Under the pieces are notes generated by a model. That model was not told where the DNA came from, made no database searches, and saw only the letters and a list, made by a program, of their open reading frames with translations. The position numbers and the translations under genes are program-made. From Cepaea nemoralis (lineage: Eukaryota > Mollusca > Gastropoda > Stylommatophora > Helicidae), in the NCBI GenBank assembly GCA_014155875.1, contig JACEFZ010027952.1:207501-271500 (forward strand): 64,000 nucleotides of DNA, read 5' to 3'. Shown here piece after piece: positions 34,601 to 46,552 of the stretch (its first letter is position 1; each line of letters begins with the position of its first letter).

Positions 34601-34935
34601 GTACAACTATCTCTCTATCCAAGTGAACCAGTACAACGATCTCTCTCTCCAAGTGAACTGTTACAACTATCTCTCTGTCCAAGTGAACCAGTACAACTAT
34701 CTCTCTGTTCAAGTGAACCAGTACAACTATCTCTCTGTCCAAGTGAATTGTTACAACTATCTCTCTGTCCAAGTGAACCAGTACAACTATCTCTCTGTCC
34801 AAGTGAACCAGTACAACTATCTCTCTGTCCAAGTGAACCAGTACAACTATCTCTCTGTCCAAGTGAACTTGTACAATTATCTCTCTGTCCAAGTGAACCA
34901 GTACAACTTTTTCTCTGTCCAAGCAAACAAGTAGG
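31620..34935. repeat. 30-bp tandem array
   Basis: About 110 units of tatctctctgtccaagtgaa ccagtacaac. Variants at the ccagt position (ccagt, cttgt, ctgtt, ctggt, ccgtt) and periodic 12-14-base deletions (gaacaactatctctctg) mark segmental duplications. The unit has no stop in two + frames and one minus frame, giving frames of over 600 codons on both strands; this is a property of the repeat. Confidence 0.95.
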
Positions 34936-35009
34936 CCTACTATTATTTCTCTGTTCATGTGAACTGGTACAACTGTCTCTCTGTCCATGTGAATCGGTAT
35001 AACTATCTC

Positions 35010-35390
35010 AGAACAGTCATAACATCTGATGGGAGATGCCTTGAAGAGATTAGAACAAAGAATCGCTATGCGAAGACAGACTTTTGCAAGATGGGAAACA
35101 TACTGACCAATAAAAAGATGTCAATTCCTACAAGAAAAAAAGAGCGTTGAGGTGCTACATAGAACCTGTACTGTTGTACGGATTTGAGACGTGGACAGTG
35201 AGCAGATAATCTGAAGAACATCTAGTGGCAGGGGACATGTGGTTTCTGTGTGGACAATGCAAAGATTACCATGGACGGACAGAAAAACTAATGACCAAAT
35301 CCTACAAGAACTAAATCGAAACCATGAACTAGTTAGAGCAAAATTAGAAGCAGAATTACAAGACCACATTAATAGTTTAAACTAAGTATG
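35010..35390 (+). pseudogene. LINE RT C-terminal fragment
   Basis: RTVITSDGRCLEEIRTKN, ILTNKKMSIPTRKK, then after frameshifts the match to LLYGFETWTVS. Related to 21755-21930; a second LINE starts behind it. Confidence 0.7.
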
Positions 35391-35394
35391 TACG

Positions 35395-36100
35395 GAACAC
35401 AACAGAAAAAAATTAGCATCAGTAAAACAGTGGTAATGACTATAACCAACGAAAAATAAACAAGAAAGATTTATCTAAAAATAAATACCCCCTGAAATAA
35501 GTAAAGATCTTCAAGTACTTAGGAAGTATAATATCATCAAATGGCAAATCAGAAGACGATATCGAAAATATATGCAATAAGGCAAACCAGCTCATTGGAC
35601 AAATAGCAACTATACTAAAGAACATACAATTATCAGTAGTTACCAAGAAAGCACTTTACAACACAGTCTTCCTACCAACTGTATGCTTCCAATGTCAAAC
35701 CTGTACAATGACAGAAAAAGAGAAAAGAAAAATCACAACAGAAATGAGATTCCTGAGAAGCATACTCAATGATTCAAGAAGAGAAAGTCAGAAACGAAGA
35801 AATCAGGATTAATATGGGGGGTTATAGCAGTGCTTGATTTTATCAGAAGGCAGCAAGTTACGTGGCTTAGCCAAGTAACTAGATTACCAACTAACATTAT
35901 ACTACAACAAGCAATGATGTGGAGACCGAATGGAAGCAAAAGACGAAGCTGGCCAAGTAAATGATGGACAGAGTTTATAGAAGAGTCAATGGGAATCTCG
36001 ATACATGAAGCCCATAAGTGGGCAGTCTCTCGCTGTTTATGCTTCACATCGACACCGCAAGATACAAGAGGAACAAGATGAGATGAGATGATGAGATAAT
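35395..36100 (+). pseudogene. LINE RT C-terminal fragment, second lineage
   Basis: IFKYLGSIISSNGKSEDDIE, NKANQLIGQIATILKN, FLPTVCFQCQTCTMTEKEKR, then after a stop VLDFIRRQQVTWLSQVTRLP and HKWAVSRCLCF. Ends in agatgagatgagatgatgag. A sister copy is at 61775-62665. Confidence 0.8.
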
Positions 36101-36503
36101 GCATATCATAAAGAGGCCACTAAGGAGTATTGGTCTTTGGGTTGACTACCTGGTCCAGAAAACATTAATCAAAACATTCAACCAGCCATGGAGTCGGGTG
36201 TGAATAATATGGGGATCAGATGGTGCAATGTTCATGAGATAGCAAACGAAAGGGCAGCTTGGCGTAAGTTGCTTGAGGAACTGTGCTCCAATGGGGGACA
36301 AAGGGAGAAGAAGAAGACGATGTACCGAATACAATTCAGGGCAAGAAGAAGCGGTCCGCTGACTAACTTACGTTCACAAATCAGTGTATCACCTCGACAC
36401 GGCTGTCACCATGTTTGCATAGTTGACCCACATTCCCCCACTGTTATTATGCTGTGTCTGCAGCTTGTTGGATGTTTGAAATCTGTGATAATACATTTCA
36501 CAG

Positions 36504-36623
36504 CTACGCATACCTGCCCAACGGGACAAGTCAAGTGCCGTGGTAGTTTCTGCATCGATAGTAGAAGAATCTGTGATGGCGAGGTAGACTGCAAACCTAC
36601 GAGTTCAGATGAGAATGACTGTG
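36504..36623 (+). CDS. GRL101-like receptor, exon 8 (LDLa module)
   Basis: Acceptor catttcacag|ct and donor gactgtg|gtaaga give 120 bases in phase 1-1. Textbook module: CPTGQVKC, CIDSRRIC, CDGEVDC, then a loop ending SSDENDC. Last LDLa module before the LRR cap; the preceding intron contains the 30-bp array and LINE relics. Confidence 0.95.
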
Positions 36624-36929
36624 GTAAGAAATCTGACATTTGGTTTTATACATGATCTATATTTAACACGCATTCTATCAGATGAAGAATGTTTTGTGCA
36701 ATAAGTCATTGTCTTTAACAGTTAAACAATGAGTTCTTGCATGTTGATAGAACCAAATTTAACATACGGTTGCCAATCCTGGACAATTAGTAAGCAGGTG
36801 AACACACCCCCAGAAGCCTTGGATATGTGATTTTATTGAAGAATGCCAAAAATTAGTTGGACAGCCAAAATGAGTAATCTGGACATTTGAAGGAAGCTAA
36901 GTCGCAAAGACAACTTATCATAAATGTCA

Positions 36930-37152
36930 GAAAGAAGCAGTCATCTTTTTGTGGCTACATTATGAGAAGACAAAAACTGGAACATGTGATAACCGGAAAT
37001 ATTTGTGGAAAGAGAGAGAGAGGAAGGTAGTGTGATAAGTTTCTTGACAGTCTTGTGCCATGGCACGAAAGAGCGTCAACACGGATCGATCCGTGACGTC
37101 GGTTATCGCAATATTTGGAGAGGCATGATCGCCCACGCCAGCCGGCAAGACA

Positions 37153-37203
<51 letters not shown>

Positions 37204-37215
37204 GATGATGATATT
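36930..37215 (+). mobile_element. LINE 3' tail fragment with (GAT)n end
   Basis: ttatgagaagacaaaaactgg aacatgt (LRRQKLEHV), later gcatgatcgcccacgccagccggca and a (gat)n tract: same 3' end as 52430-52735 and 60590-60975. Confidence 0.7.
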
Positions 37216-37369
37216 TAACACAGGGGGTGTGATAGATAAATGGCTAGCATGCTTGTCTGTGGGCCTACCGGCTATGTCTTCGAATTCCCTTCTGTGGACT
37301 TTCGAAAAATTTAAATAGGCTAAAAATAGAGTACCATGAAATCCTGTGGGAAATAAAGAGAGATCGTGA

Positions 37370-37900
37370 CATTGACCCCATCTATTATCAGTTGTCCATA
37401 GGTGCTCAGTTCCTCCGCCCAACATATGCATCAGTGTCCGGCGGCTAATATTGCCAGTTCTGTGTTGATTGACGAGACCTCTTGTTTCCCCGATGCGCTT
37501 CTCGTGTGTGGCCGTGCCAATTCTTACTCACGAGTTATTCTGGACAACAATGTGGATTCACTGACGTTAAAGTCCTAAATAGAGTACAATGAAATGCTCT
37601 GGGAAATAAAGAGAGATGGTGACATTGACCCCATGTATTATCAGTTGGGGCATCATCCTTGCACTCCGGACGAGTCCATAGGTGCTCAGTTCCTCCGCCC
37701 AATTATTCTCCGATCTCGACATCTGTCTATGGGCATTAACAACATCAGCACCATTCATTGGTTAGTCATCTGCAGGGGATGAAGAGCCAGCAAGTTTATC
37801 AGCGTGTTCATTTGCCTTAATTCCCGCATGTCCCGGAAAGAAGATGTTTAGTTTAGTTTAGTTTAGTCGACGGATCAATATCACGGCACATGGGTGTAAC
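37370..37900 (-). pseudogene. Decayed and duplicated RNase H LINE fragments
   Basis: Two copies of gagtacaatgaaatgctctggg/aaataaagagagat flank pieces of the minus-strand RNase H tail (gtgctcagttcctccgccca, ccagttctgtgttg; tgccttaattcccgcatgtc = GHAGIKAN). The right end abuts gtttagtttagtttagtcgac, the tail of another copy. Confidence 0.55.
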
Positions 37901-38139
37901 CCATACGTGCTCCATTCTACTCCTAACTCAAGCTTGAGTCTGGATAATCTCAGCTCAGTGCACGAACTCCGTAGAAGATGAAGGTGACACTACGGACAAC
38001 AAACCTCCGCAGCAATATTCAGTCCAATGTTAACATACAGGATCCCGCCTCGACCTTTCAGATCATGGGCATTGAGTCACTTATTACACACACGTTGGTA
38101 TAATGCTGCGACTCAAGCCATATGAAAACCCTTGTTACT

Positions 38140-38640
38140 GCAGTCACCTACACATGCACTGCTAAACATATCTGTATCGAGTGTCAACTGGTCAATCAGA
38201 TTCGCTGGGCTGGTCACTTGACTCGCCTGCTAGATCACAGGCTCCTTAAACAATTTTTTACGGCGAGCTGCGTTGTGGTAAAAGCTCCCAGGGCTGTCAG
38301 AGGAAACGCTTCAAAGACACTCTGAAGACCGCACTAAAAGCTTTTGGAACATGACACTTGGGAAACTGCTGGCAAAGACCGAAATTTGTGGTGTACATCA
38401 TTACACAAGGGTGCAGTCACTTGTGAAGCAAACAGAACTGCAAGAGCTGTGAAGAAAAGGCTGGACAGAAAAACCACTGCAGGAGATCCTCCTCCTGGAA
38501 CGTCAAGCATTCTTTGCCCACATTGTCAAAGAACATTTCGAGCCAAAATAGGCCTTATCAGTCATCTTAGAACTCACGGTTCCATACTTTCAACCCAACT
38601 GGATGAAATGAATGGTCATCATCATTATTGATGGACAAAC
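38140..38640 (+). pseudogene. LINE C-terminal fragment with C2H2 finger
   Basis: VNQIRWAGHLTRLLDHRLL, frameshifts, then DTWETAGKDRNLWCTSLHKG and the intact finger CPHCQRTFRAKIGLISHLRTH, stop, then atcatcattattgatgg. Plus-strand relative of 20743-21306. Confidence 0.8.
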
Positions 38641-39109
38641 AACAATAATAGTAGCCACATGTGACCATTACGCCTCAGCTCATGGAAACGTGTCCTTTAC
38701 TTTTATTTTCATTTATTTATTTAATTATTTCATATTTAGTGCACGTTAAATTAATACACTTTTTAATAGCAGTTTCATTCCACTCAAGCGGGACGCAGGG
38801 GTGTTTCAAATGCACCAGGGCCAGGTTTATACTGGCCAAGACCTACTAACACGTCCTAGTCGTGCGTCCTGGGCAAAAGGTCCCTTCGAGGTCTTGGCTA
38901 ACGTAGTACTAAGTAGTTGGATCGCTGATTCTTCCGAAATCGGAGAGTATATGCTTGCAAAGCGAGGAACCACCAGTCTGCACACCAATAAGCCAGACAT
39001 GGGACAACAGATACTCATGCAAACCTCAGTCCGGAATGACATCACACTGATGTTGGACAACAGGATGTCTCCATCCAACATACAGGACTTCGCGTCCTCC
39101 TTTGTTGTG

Positions 39110-39290
39110 AGAACAAATTACTCCCCTTAAAACTGTAAGACATGAACTTTGAGAAAAAAAACTCCGCCACTTAAACTGTGGGACATGAACTTTGAGAGCA
39201 AACTCCGCCCCTTAGACTGTGGGACATGAATTGTGAGAACAAATTACTCCCCTTAAAACTGTAAGACATGAACTTTGAGACCTAACAAAT
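39110..39290. repeat. ~56-bp tandem array
   Basis: Three and a half copies of actccccttaaaactgtaag acatgaactttgagaaca. Confidence 0.85.
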
Positions 39291-39339
39291 TGTGCTCCAC
39301 TGGGACTGACAGAGTTAAGTAGCTGTGCCCCTTTATATG

Positions 39340-39620
39340 TATCACCATCCTCATGTTGCTGGCCTTTTCCAGTACATTCTGGCATCACGATCCACTGAAC
39401 AGATGCCTGATTCCCTGCCAGTTTCCTGCCTCAAGCATGTTCATGCCATGGTGCCTTCATTGTCCTGTGTCCATCCTCCTGCTGATGAACCCCTGGTTGT
39501 ACTTCCAAGAACCAAGCCTGCCATTCTTGTTCAGTTGGTTTCAGTTTCTTAATTACCTGAGTATGATCTTGTCAAATTATGTGAAGCTGTGGAGATGTGG
39601 TTTTATAGAAACATTATGAG
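39340..39620 (+). repeat. Interspersed repeat shared with 52738-52920
   Basis: tgttgctggccttttccagt, gatttcctgccagtttcc and tgatgaacccctggttgtac correspond in order to the second copy. Function unknown. Confidence 0.45.
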
Positions 39621-40000
39621 AACACCACTGATGGATAGAAAGCGTAATGAAGATATCTTAAAAGAAGTTCACTAACAAAGAAAACGGGTTACTCACATCA
39701 GAAGAAGACACTTCGCATTCTTTGAGCTTGCCTTGAGAAGACAAAAGCTGGAGGGGAGGAGAGGCAGGTGGGAGACCAAAGGAATGTGCTAGACAGTTTG
39801 ACATTATGGCACAGAGGGATATCAGTCTCAGAAATGATTGACAGTACATGAGACAGAAGACTGTTGGCAGGCAAATTTACCAATGCCACATTGCATGGAC
39901 TGTACAAAGATCTCATTCATTGCTTTCTTCAATCCATTTGAGTAATACTGTTGTGTTCCATCTGCCAGTTTTATGTCTATATCACAATTGCCCTCTACAG

Positions 40001-40118
40001 TTTATCTCTGCCCAGTCAACAGCCCAGTCTGTGTGTGTAGAGGCGATGAAATGAACTGTGAGAACAAGGGGCTTCAAACATTTCCTCCACAGCTCAGAGA
40101 GGAGCATTTTTCCAAGTT
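40001..40118 (+). CDS. GRL101-like receptor, exon 9 (LRR N-terminal cap)
   Basis: Acceptor ttgccctctacag|tt and donor ccaagtt|gtaggt. The first two bases complete a codon left by exon 8 (phase 1) and the last two leave phase 2, exactly what the LRR exons need. Translation shows the LRRNT pattern CPVNSPVCVCRGDEMNC followed by KGLQTFPPQL, i.e. Cx6CxCx6C then a GLxxxP strand. The cap seals the hydrophobic end of the LRR solenoid. It is too short to stand out as an ORF; the phase bridge between the LDLa and LRR blocks is the main extra support. The donor GTAGGT is less common than GTAAGT but acceptable. Confidence 0.87.
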
Positions 40119-40740
40119 GTAGGTAAATCGATGTTGTGCTGGTGATTACCATTTCTGTGTAACTGTTCACTTGTTTAGTTTGTTTGCTTTCTTTTGTTTA
40201 TTGCCTCTCGTTATGTTGTGCCTTGTCTGCATTTCTTATCTCTTATCTCAGATGGTTTCACTGCGGCTTCTTAAGAAAGGTAATCTTTGCTATGGGAAAA
40301 AAGTCACAAATGTATGACTTACAAAGAGGTTAATTACTCAATGGAAGGTGATCACTGGGAATACTACGAATGAGGCCTGGTTCCTAAAAGATGAAGCAGG
40401 GTTTGATAAGCACAAAAATGGACACAAGCCTGCCATTATATTAGCTTAGAAGAAGAGCAGCCTTTCTCTGGGTACAAGCAGGAGTGCGACTCCTTTAGCT
40501 GTGAAGACATGGCGACAATTATGCCAACTGGGGTATAGCAAACCTTTCTTTGTGTAGGCAGTGACGGAGGCAAAATAGGCCGGGAAAAGGAGCTGTCTTT
40601 CTCGTGGTTGAAGGGAAGATGCCATGGTAATTTTGGCAAGTTACAAAGCACCGGGTGCACAAAGTTTACCTCCCCAAGGGCAGGATTACTTGTGGGCAGG
40701 CACACACAGTGGCATAGTTGTGGGATACATATGAAAAACA
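40119..40740. other. Intron 9 start, nothing recognised
   Basis: No exon, repeat family or conserved protein segment could be supported here. Short open frames exist but show no known motif. Confidence 0.4.
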
Positions 40741-40744
40741 ATTA

Positions 40745-40830
40745 GTAATAGGCCTAGCTAATCTACACGCAAAATTCAGTCCTATGCTACTAGATGTAGT
40801 GTGTATAGACTACGCTTGAGTTTATAGAGA
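40745..40830 (+). mobile_element. SINE family B fragment
   Basis: ggcctagctaatctacacgc ... gtgtatagactacgcttgag matches the 3' body of family B. Confidence 0.55.
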
Positions 40831-40969
40831 GCGAGAGGAAAAAAAATTCAAAAGATAAAGTGTCTTCATCTGATGATCAGAAGCCTCATTTCAAGCCAGC
40901 TCTTGGGTGGTGTTCTTATCATTTGCTAACTAGAACGGTCTTTATTTGGAATCCACATGGTAAAAGAAG

Positions 40970-43900
40970 TAGATGACTACCTAACAACACACGGAGAAGA
41001 GACATAGAGAAATATTTAAAATCACACGGAGAAGAGTAGAGGAATATCTAAAAACACACGGAGAAAAGAAGTGGAGGAATATCTAAAAACACAAGGAGAA
41101 GAGAAGTAAGGAATATCTAAAAACACAAGGAGAAAAGAAATACATGAATACCTAAAAACACACGGAGAAAAGAAGTAGAGTAATACCTAAAGACACAAAG
41201 AGAAAAGAAGTAGAGTAATATCTAAAAACACAAGGAGAAAAGAAGTAGAGTAATACCTCTAAAACACAAAGAGAAAAGAAGTAGAGTAATACCTCTAAAA
41301 CACAAGGAGAAAAGAAGTAGAGTAATACCTCTAAAACACAAGGAGAAAAGAAGTAGAGTAATACCTCTAAAACACAAGGAGAAAAGAAGTAGAGTAATAC
41401 CTAAAAACACAAGGAGAAAAGAAGTAGAGTAATACCTCTAAAACACAAAGAGAAAAGAAGTAGAGTAATACCTCTAAAACACAAGGAGAAAAGAAGTAGA
41501 GTAATACCTAAAAACACAAGGAGAAAAGAAGTAGAGTAATACCTCTAAAACACAAAGAGAAAAGAAGTAGAGTAATACCTCTAAAACACAAGGAGAAAAG
41601 AAGTAGAGTAATACCTCTAAAACACAAGGAGAAAAGAAGTAGAGTAATACCTCTAAAACACAAGGAGAAAAGAAGTAGAGTAATACCTCTAAAACACAAA
41701 GAGAAAAGAAGTAGAGTAATACCTCTACAACACAAGGAGAAAAGAAGTAGAGTAATACCTAAAAACACAAGGAGAAAAGAAGTAGAGTAATACCTCTAAA
41801 ACACAAAGAGAAAAGAAGTAGAGTAATACCTCTAAAACACAAGGAGAAAAGAAGTAGAGTAATACCTCTAAAACACAAGGAGAAAAGAAGTAGAGTAATA
41901 CCTCTAAAACACAAGGAGAAAAGACGTAGAGTAATACCTCTAAAACACAAGGAGAAAAGAAGTAGAGTAATACCTAAAAACACAAGGAGAAAAGAAGTAG
42001 AGTAATACCTCTAAAACACAAAGAGAAAAGAAGTAGAGTAATATCTAAAAACACAAGGAGAAAAGAAGTAGAGTAATACCTAAAAACACAAGGAGAAAAG
42101 AAGTAGAGTAATACCTCTAAAACACAAGGAGAAAAGAAGTAGAGTAATACCTCTAAAACACAAGGAGAAAAGAAGTAGAGTAATACCTCTAAAACACAAG
42201 GAGAAAAGAAGTAGAGTAATACCTCTAAAACACAAGGAGAAAAGAAGTAGAGTAATACCTCTAAAACACAAGGAGAAAAGAAGTAGAGTAATACCTCTAA
42301 AACACAAGGAGAAAAGAAGTAGAGTAATACCTAAAAACACAAGGAGAAAAGAAGTAGAGTAATACCTAAAGACACAAAGAGAAAAGAAGTAGAGTAATAT
42401 CTAAAAACACAAGGAGAAAAGAAGTAGAGTAATACCTAAAAACACAAGGAGAAAAGAAGTAGAGTAATACCTAAAAACACAAGGAGAAAAGAAGTAGAGT
42501 AATACCTAAAAACACAAGGAGAAAAGAAGTAGAGTGATACCTAATAACACAAGGAGAACAGAAGTAGAGTAATACCTAAAAACACAAGGAGAAAAGAAGT
42601 AGAGTAATACCTAAAAACACAAGGAGAAAAGAAGTACAGGAATACCTAAAAACACAAGGAGAAAAGAAGTAGAGTAATACCTAAAAATACACACGGAGAA
42701 ATGAAGTAGAGGAATATCTAAAACACAAGGAGAACAGAAGTAGAGTAATACCTAAAGACACAAAGAGAAAAAGAAGTAGGAGTAATACCTAAAAACACAA
42801 GGAGAAAAGAAGTAGAGTAATACCTAAAAACACACGGAGAAATGAAGTAGAGGAATATCTAACAACACACTGAGAAAAGAAGTGGAGAATATCTAAAAAC
42901 ACAAGGAGAAGAGAAGTAAGGAATATCTAAAAACACACGGAGAAAAGAAATACATGAATACCTAAAACACACGGAGAAAAGAAGTACAGGAATACCTAAA
43001 GACACAAAGAGAAAAGAAGTAGAGTAATATCTAAAAACACAAGGAGAAAAGAAGTAGAGTAATACCTCTAAAACACAAGGAGAAAAGAAGTACAGGAATA
43101 CCTAAAAACACAAGGAGAAAAGAAGTAGAGTAATACCTCTAAAACACAAGGAGAAAAGAAGTACAGGAATACCTAAAGACACAAAGAGAAAAGAAGTAGA
43201 GTAATACCTAAAAACACAAGGAGAAAAGAAGTAGAGTAATATCTAAAAACACAAGGAGAAAAGAAGTAGAGTAATACCTAAAAACACAAGGAGAAAAGAA
43301 GTAGAGTAATACCTCTAAAACACAAGGAGAAAAGAAGTAGAGTAATACCTAAAAACACACGGAGAAATGAAGTAGAGGAATATCTAAAAACACAAGGAGA
43401 ACAGAAGTAGAGTAATACCTAAAGACACAAAGAGAAAAGAAGTAGAGTAATACCTAAAAACACAAGGAGAAAAGAAGTAGAGTAATATCTAAAAACACAA
43501 GGAGAAAAGAAGTAGAGTAATACCTAAAAACACAAGGAGAAAAGAAGTACAGGAATACCTAAAAACACAAGGAGAAAAGAAGTAGAGTAATACCTAAAAA
43601 CACACGGAGAAATGAAGTAGAGGAATATCTAAAAACACAAGGAGAACAGAAGTAGAGTAATACCTAAAGACACAAAGAGAAAAGAAGTAGAGTAATACCT
43701 AAAAACACAAGGAGAAAAGAAGTAGAGTAATACCTAAAAACACACGGAGAAATGAAGTAGAGGAATATCTAACAACACACTGAGAAAAGAAGTGGAGGAA
43801 TATCTAAAAACACAAGGAGAAGAGAAGTAAGGAATATCTAAAAACACACGGAGAAAAGAAATACATGAATACCTAAAAACACACGGAGAAAAGAAGTACA

Positions 43901-46112
43901 GGAATACCTAAAGACACAAAGAGAAAAGAAGTAGAGTAATATCTAAAAACACAAGGAGAAAAGAAGTAGAGTAATACCTCTAAAACACAAGGAGAAAAGA
44001 AGTACAGGAATACCTAAAAACACAAGGAGAAAAGAAGTAGAGTAATACCTCTAAAACACAAGGAGAAAAGAAGTACAGGAATACCTAAAGACACAAAGAG
44101 AAAAGAAGTAGAGTAATACCTAAAAACACAAGGAGAAAAGAAGTAGAGTAATATCTAAAAACACAAGGAGAAAAGAAGTAGAGTAATACCTAAAAACACA
44201 AGGAGAAAAGAAGTAGAGTAATACCTCTAAAACACAAGGAGAAAAGAAGTAGAGTAATACCTCTAAAACACAAGGAGAAAAGAAGTAGAGTAATACCTCT
44301 AAAACACAAGGAGAAAAGAAGTAGAGTAATACCTCTAAAACACAAGGAGAAAAGAAGTAGAGTAATACCTCTAAAACACAAGGAGAAAAGAAGTAGAGTA
44401 ATACCTCTAAAACACAAAGAGAAAAGAAGTAGAGTAATACCTCTAAAACATCAAGGAGAAAAGACAGTAGAGTAATACCTCATAAAAACACAAAGAGAAA
44501 AGAAGTAGAGCTAATAACTCTAACACACACAGAGAAAAGAAGTAGAGTATACCTCAAAAAACAGGATGGAAAAGAAGTAGAGTAAATACTCTAAAACACA
44601 AGGAGAAAAGAATTAGAGTAATACTCTAAAACACAAGGAGAAGAAGTAGAGTATACCTCTAAAAACACAAGGAGAAAAGAAGTACAGGAATACCTAAAGA
44701 CACAATAGAAAGAAGTAGAGTAATACCTAAAAACACAAGGAGAAAAGACGTAGAGTAATATCTAAAAACACAAGGAGAAAAAGAAGTAGAGTAATACCTA
44801 CAACACAAAGGAGAAAAGCAAGTAGAGTACTACTTCTAAAACACAGGATGAAAAGAAGTTAGAGCTAATATATAAAACACAAGGAGAGCAAAGAAGTACA
44901 GGAATACATAAGACACAAAGAGAAAAGAGTAGAGAATACCTAACAACACAAGGAGACAGAAGTAGAGTAATACCTACAACACCCCCCCCCCATGTAGAAA
45001 AGAAGTACAGGACTACTAACGACACAAAGAGAAAAGAAGTAGAGTATACCTCTAAAACACAAGGAGAACAGAAGTATGCAGTACACCTCTAAAACACAAG
45101 AGAAAAGAAGTAGAGTAATATCTAAAAACACAAGGAGAAAGAAAGTACAGATACCTAAAGACACAAAGAGAAAAGAAGTAGGAGTCATACTAAAACACAA
45201 GGAGAAACAAGATTGCTAGAGTTACAAAAACACAAGCGATGAAAGAAGTAGAGTCAATACTAAAAACACAAGGAGAAAAGAAGACTAGAGAATACCTAAA
45301 AAAAAACCAGAGAAAAGAAGTCAGAGTAATACCTCTAAAACACAACGGAGAAAAGAAGTAGAGTAATACCTCTAAAACACAAGGAGAAAAGAAGTAGAGT
45401 AATACCTAAAAACACAAGGAGAAAAGAAGTAGAGTAATACCTCTAAAACACAAGGAGAAAAGAAGTAGAGTAATACCTAAAAACACAAGGAGAAAAGAAG
45501 TAGAGTAATACCTAAAAACACAAGGAGAAAAGAAGTAGAGTAATACCTAAAAACACAAGGAGAAAAGAAGTAGAGTAATACCTAAAAACACAAGGAGAAA
45601 AGAAGTAGAGTAATACCTCTAAAACACAAGGAGAAAAGAAGTAGAGTAATACCTAAAAACACAAGGAGAAAAGAAGTAGAGTAATACCTCTAAAACACAA
45701 GGAGAAAAGAAGTAGAGTAATACCTCTAAAACACAAGGAGAAAAGAAGTAGAGTAATACCTAAAAACACAAGGAGAAAAGAAGTAGAGTAATACCTCTAA
45801 AACACAAGGAGAAAAGAAGTAGAGTAATACCTAAAAACACAAGGAGAAAAGAAGTAGAGTAATACCTCTAAAACACAAGGAGAACAGAAGTAGAGTAATA
45901 CCTCTAAAACACAAGGAGAAAAGAAGTAGAGTAATACCTCTAAAACACAAGGAGAACAGAAGTAGAGTAATACCTAAAAACACAAGGAGAAAAGAAGTAG
46001 AGTAATACCTAAAGACACAAGGAGAACAGAAGTAGAGTAATACCTAAAAACACAAGGAGAAAAGAAGTAGAGTAATACCTCTAAAACACAAGGAGAAAAG
46101 AAGTAAAGACAG
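40970..46112. repeat. 35/36-bp tandem array, about 5.1 kb
   Basis: About 145 units of taatacctctaaaacacaag gagaaaagaagtagag (36 bp) or taatacctaaaaacac... (35 bp). The marker unit aacaacacactgagaaaaga recurs at 42861 and 43771, 910 bases apart, with the same neighbours, so part of the array is a higher-order duplication. 44450-45330 contains far more single-base indels than either flank. Confidence 0.95.
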
Positions 46113-46227
46113 AAATGAATAAGATGGGGAGGATATGGACAGAGCTGCACGGGAAAGCTGTGATGGCTTGGAGGTGGGCAAGTACCAGTGCCAGATTGGG
46201 CGATGAAGGACAAAAGAAGGAAGTAGA

Positions 46228-46455
46228 GTGAAAGTTAGTTAGTTAGTTAGTCGACAGATCATCCTCGTTGCACATCGAACCATTCAGTCCATAAGTGCTC
46301 GGATCCCCTCCTCAGCAAATCCCGCAGCGTGTAGCGGCCAACGACGCCAGTTCTGTGTTGGTTTATCAATCTTCTTTGGCTTCCTGCGTAGTGTTCTTGT
46401 TTGGCCACCCCTCTTTTAATTTGCTGCTCCTGCAGTCTGGCCATTGTTGTAGAGT
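46228..46455 (-). pseudogene. RNase H LINE 3' end fragment
   Basis: Almost base-identical to 26975-27185: RRLINQHRTGVV, RYTLRDLLRRGSEHLWTEWF, DVQRG. Preceded on the + strand by a gttagttagttag tail. Confidence 0.8.
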
Positions 46456-46552
46456 GAAAGTGCCGTTCTGCAACGGAGTCACTACGCGGTATGATGTCTT
46501 CCAATGGACTAGACAACCGTGTGAGTTCCAGACAAAGGACTATCTAGTTATA

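Noticed and set aside
31404..34988. Frames of over 500 codons on both strands with a 10-residue period
   Set aside because: The 30-bp unit lacks stops in several frames, and open frames occur on both strands at once. No signal peptide, start context or splice logic.
38801..39130. 109-codon + strand frame
   Set aside because: No motif recognised and partly overlapping the edge of a tandem repeat; may be an unknown repeat.
40444..40741. Possible minus-strand gene (101 codons)
   Set aside because: No recognisable motif, no splice support, and low coding character.
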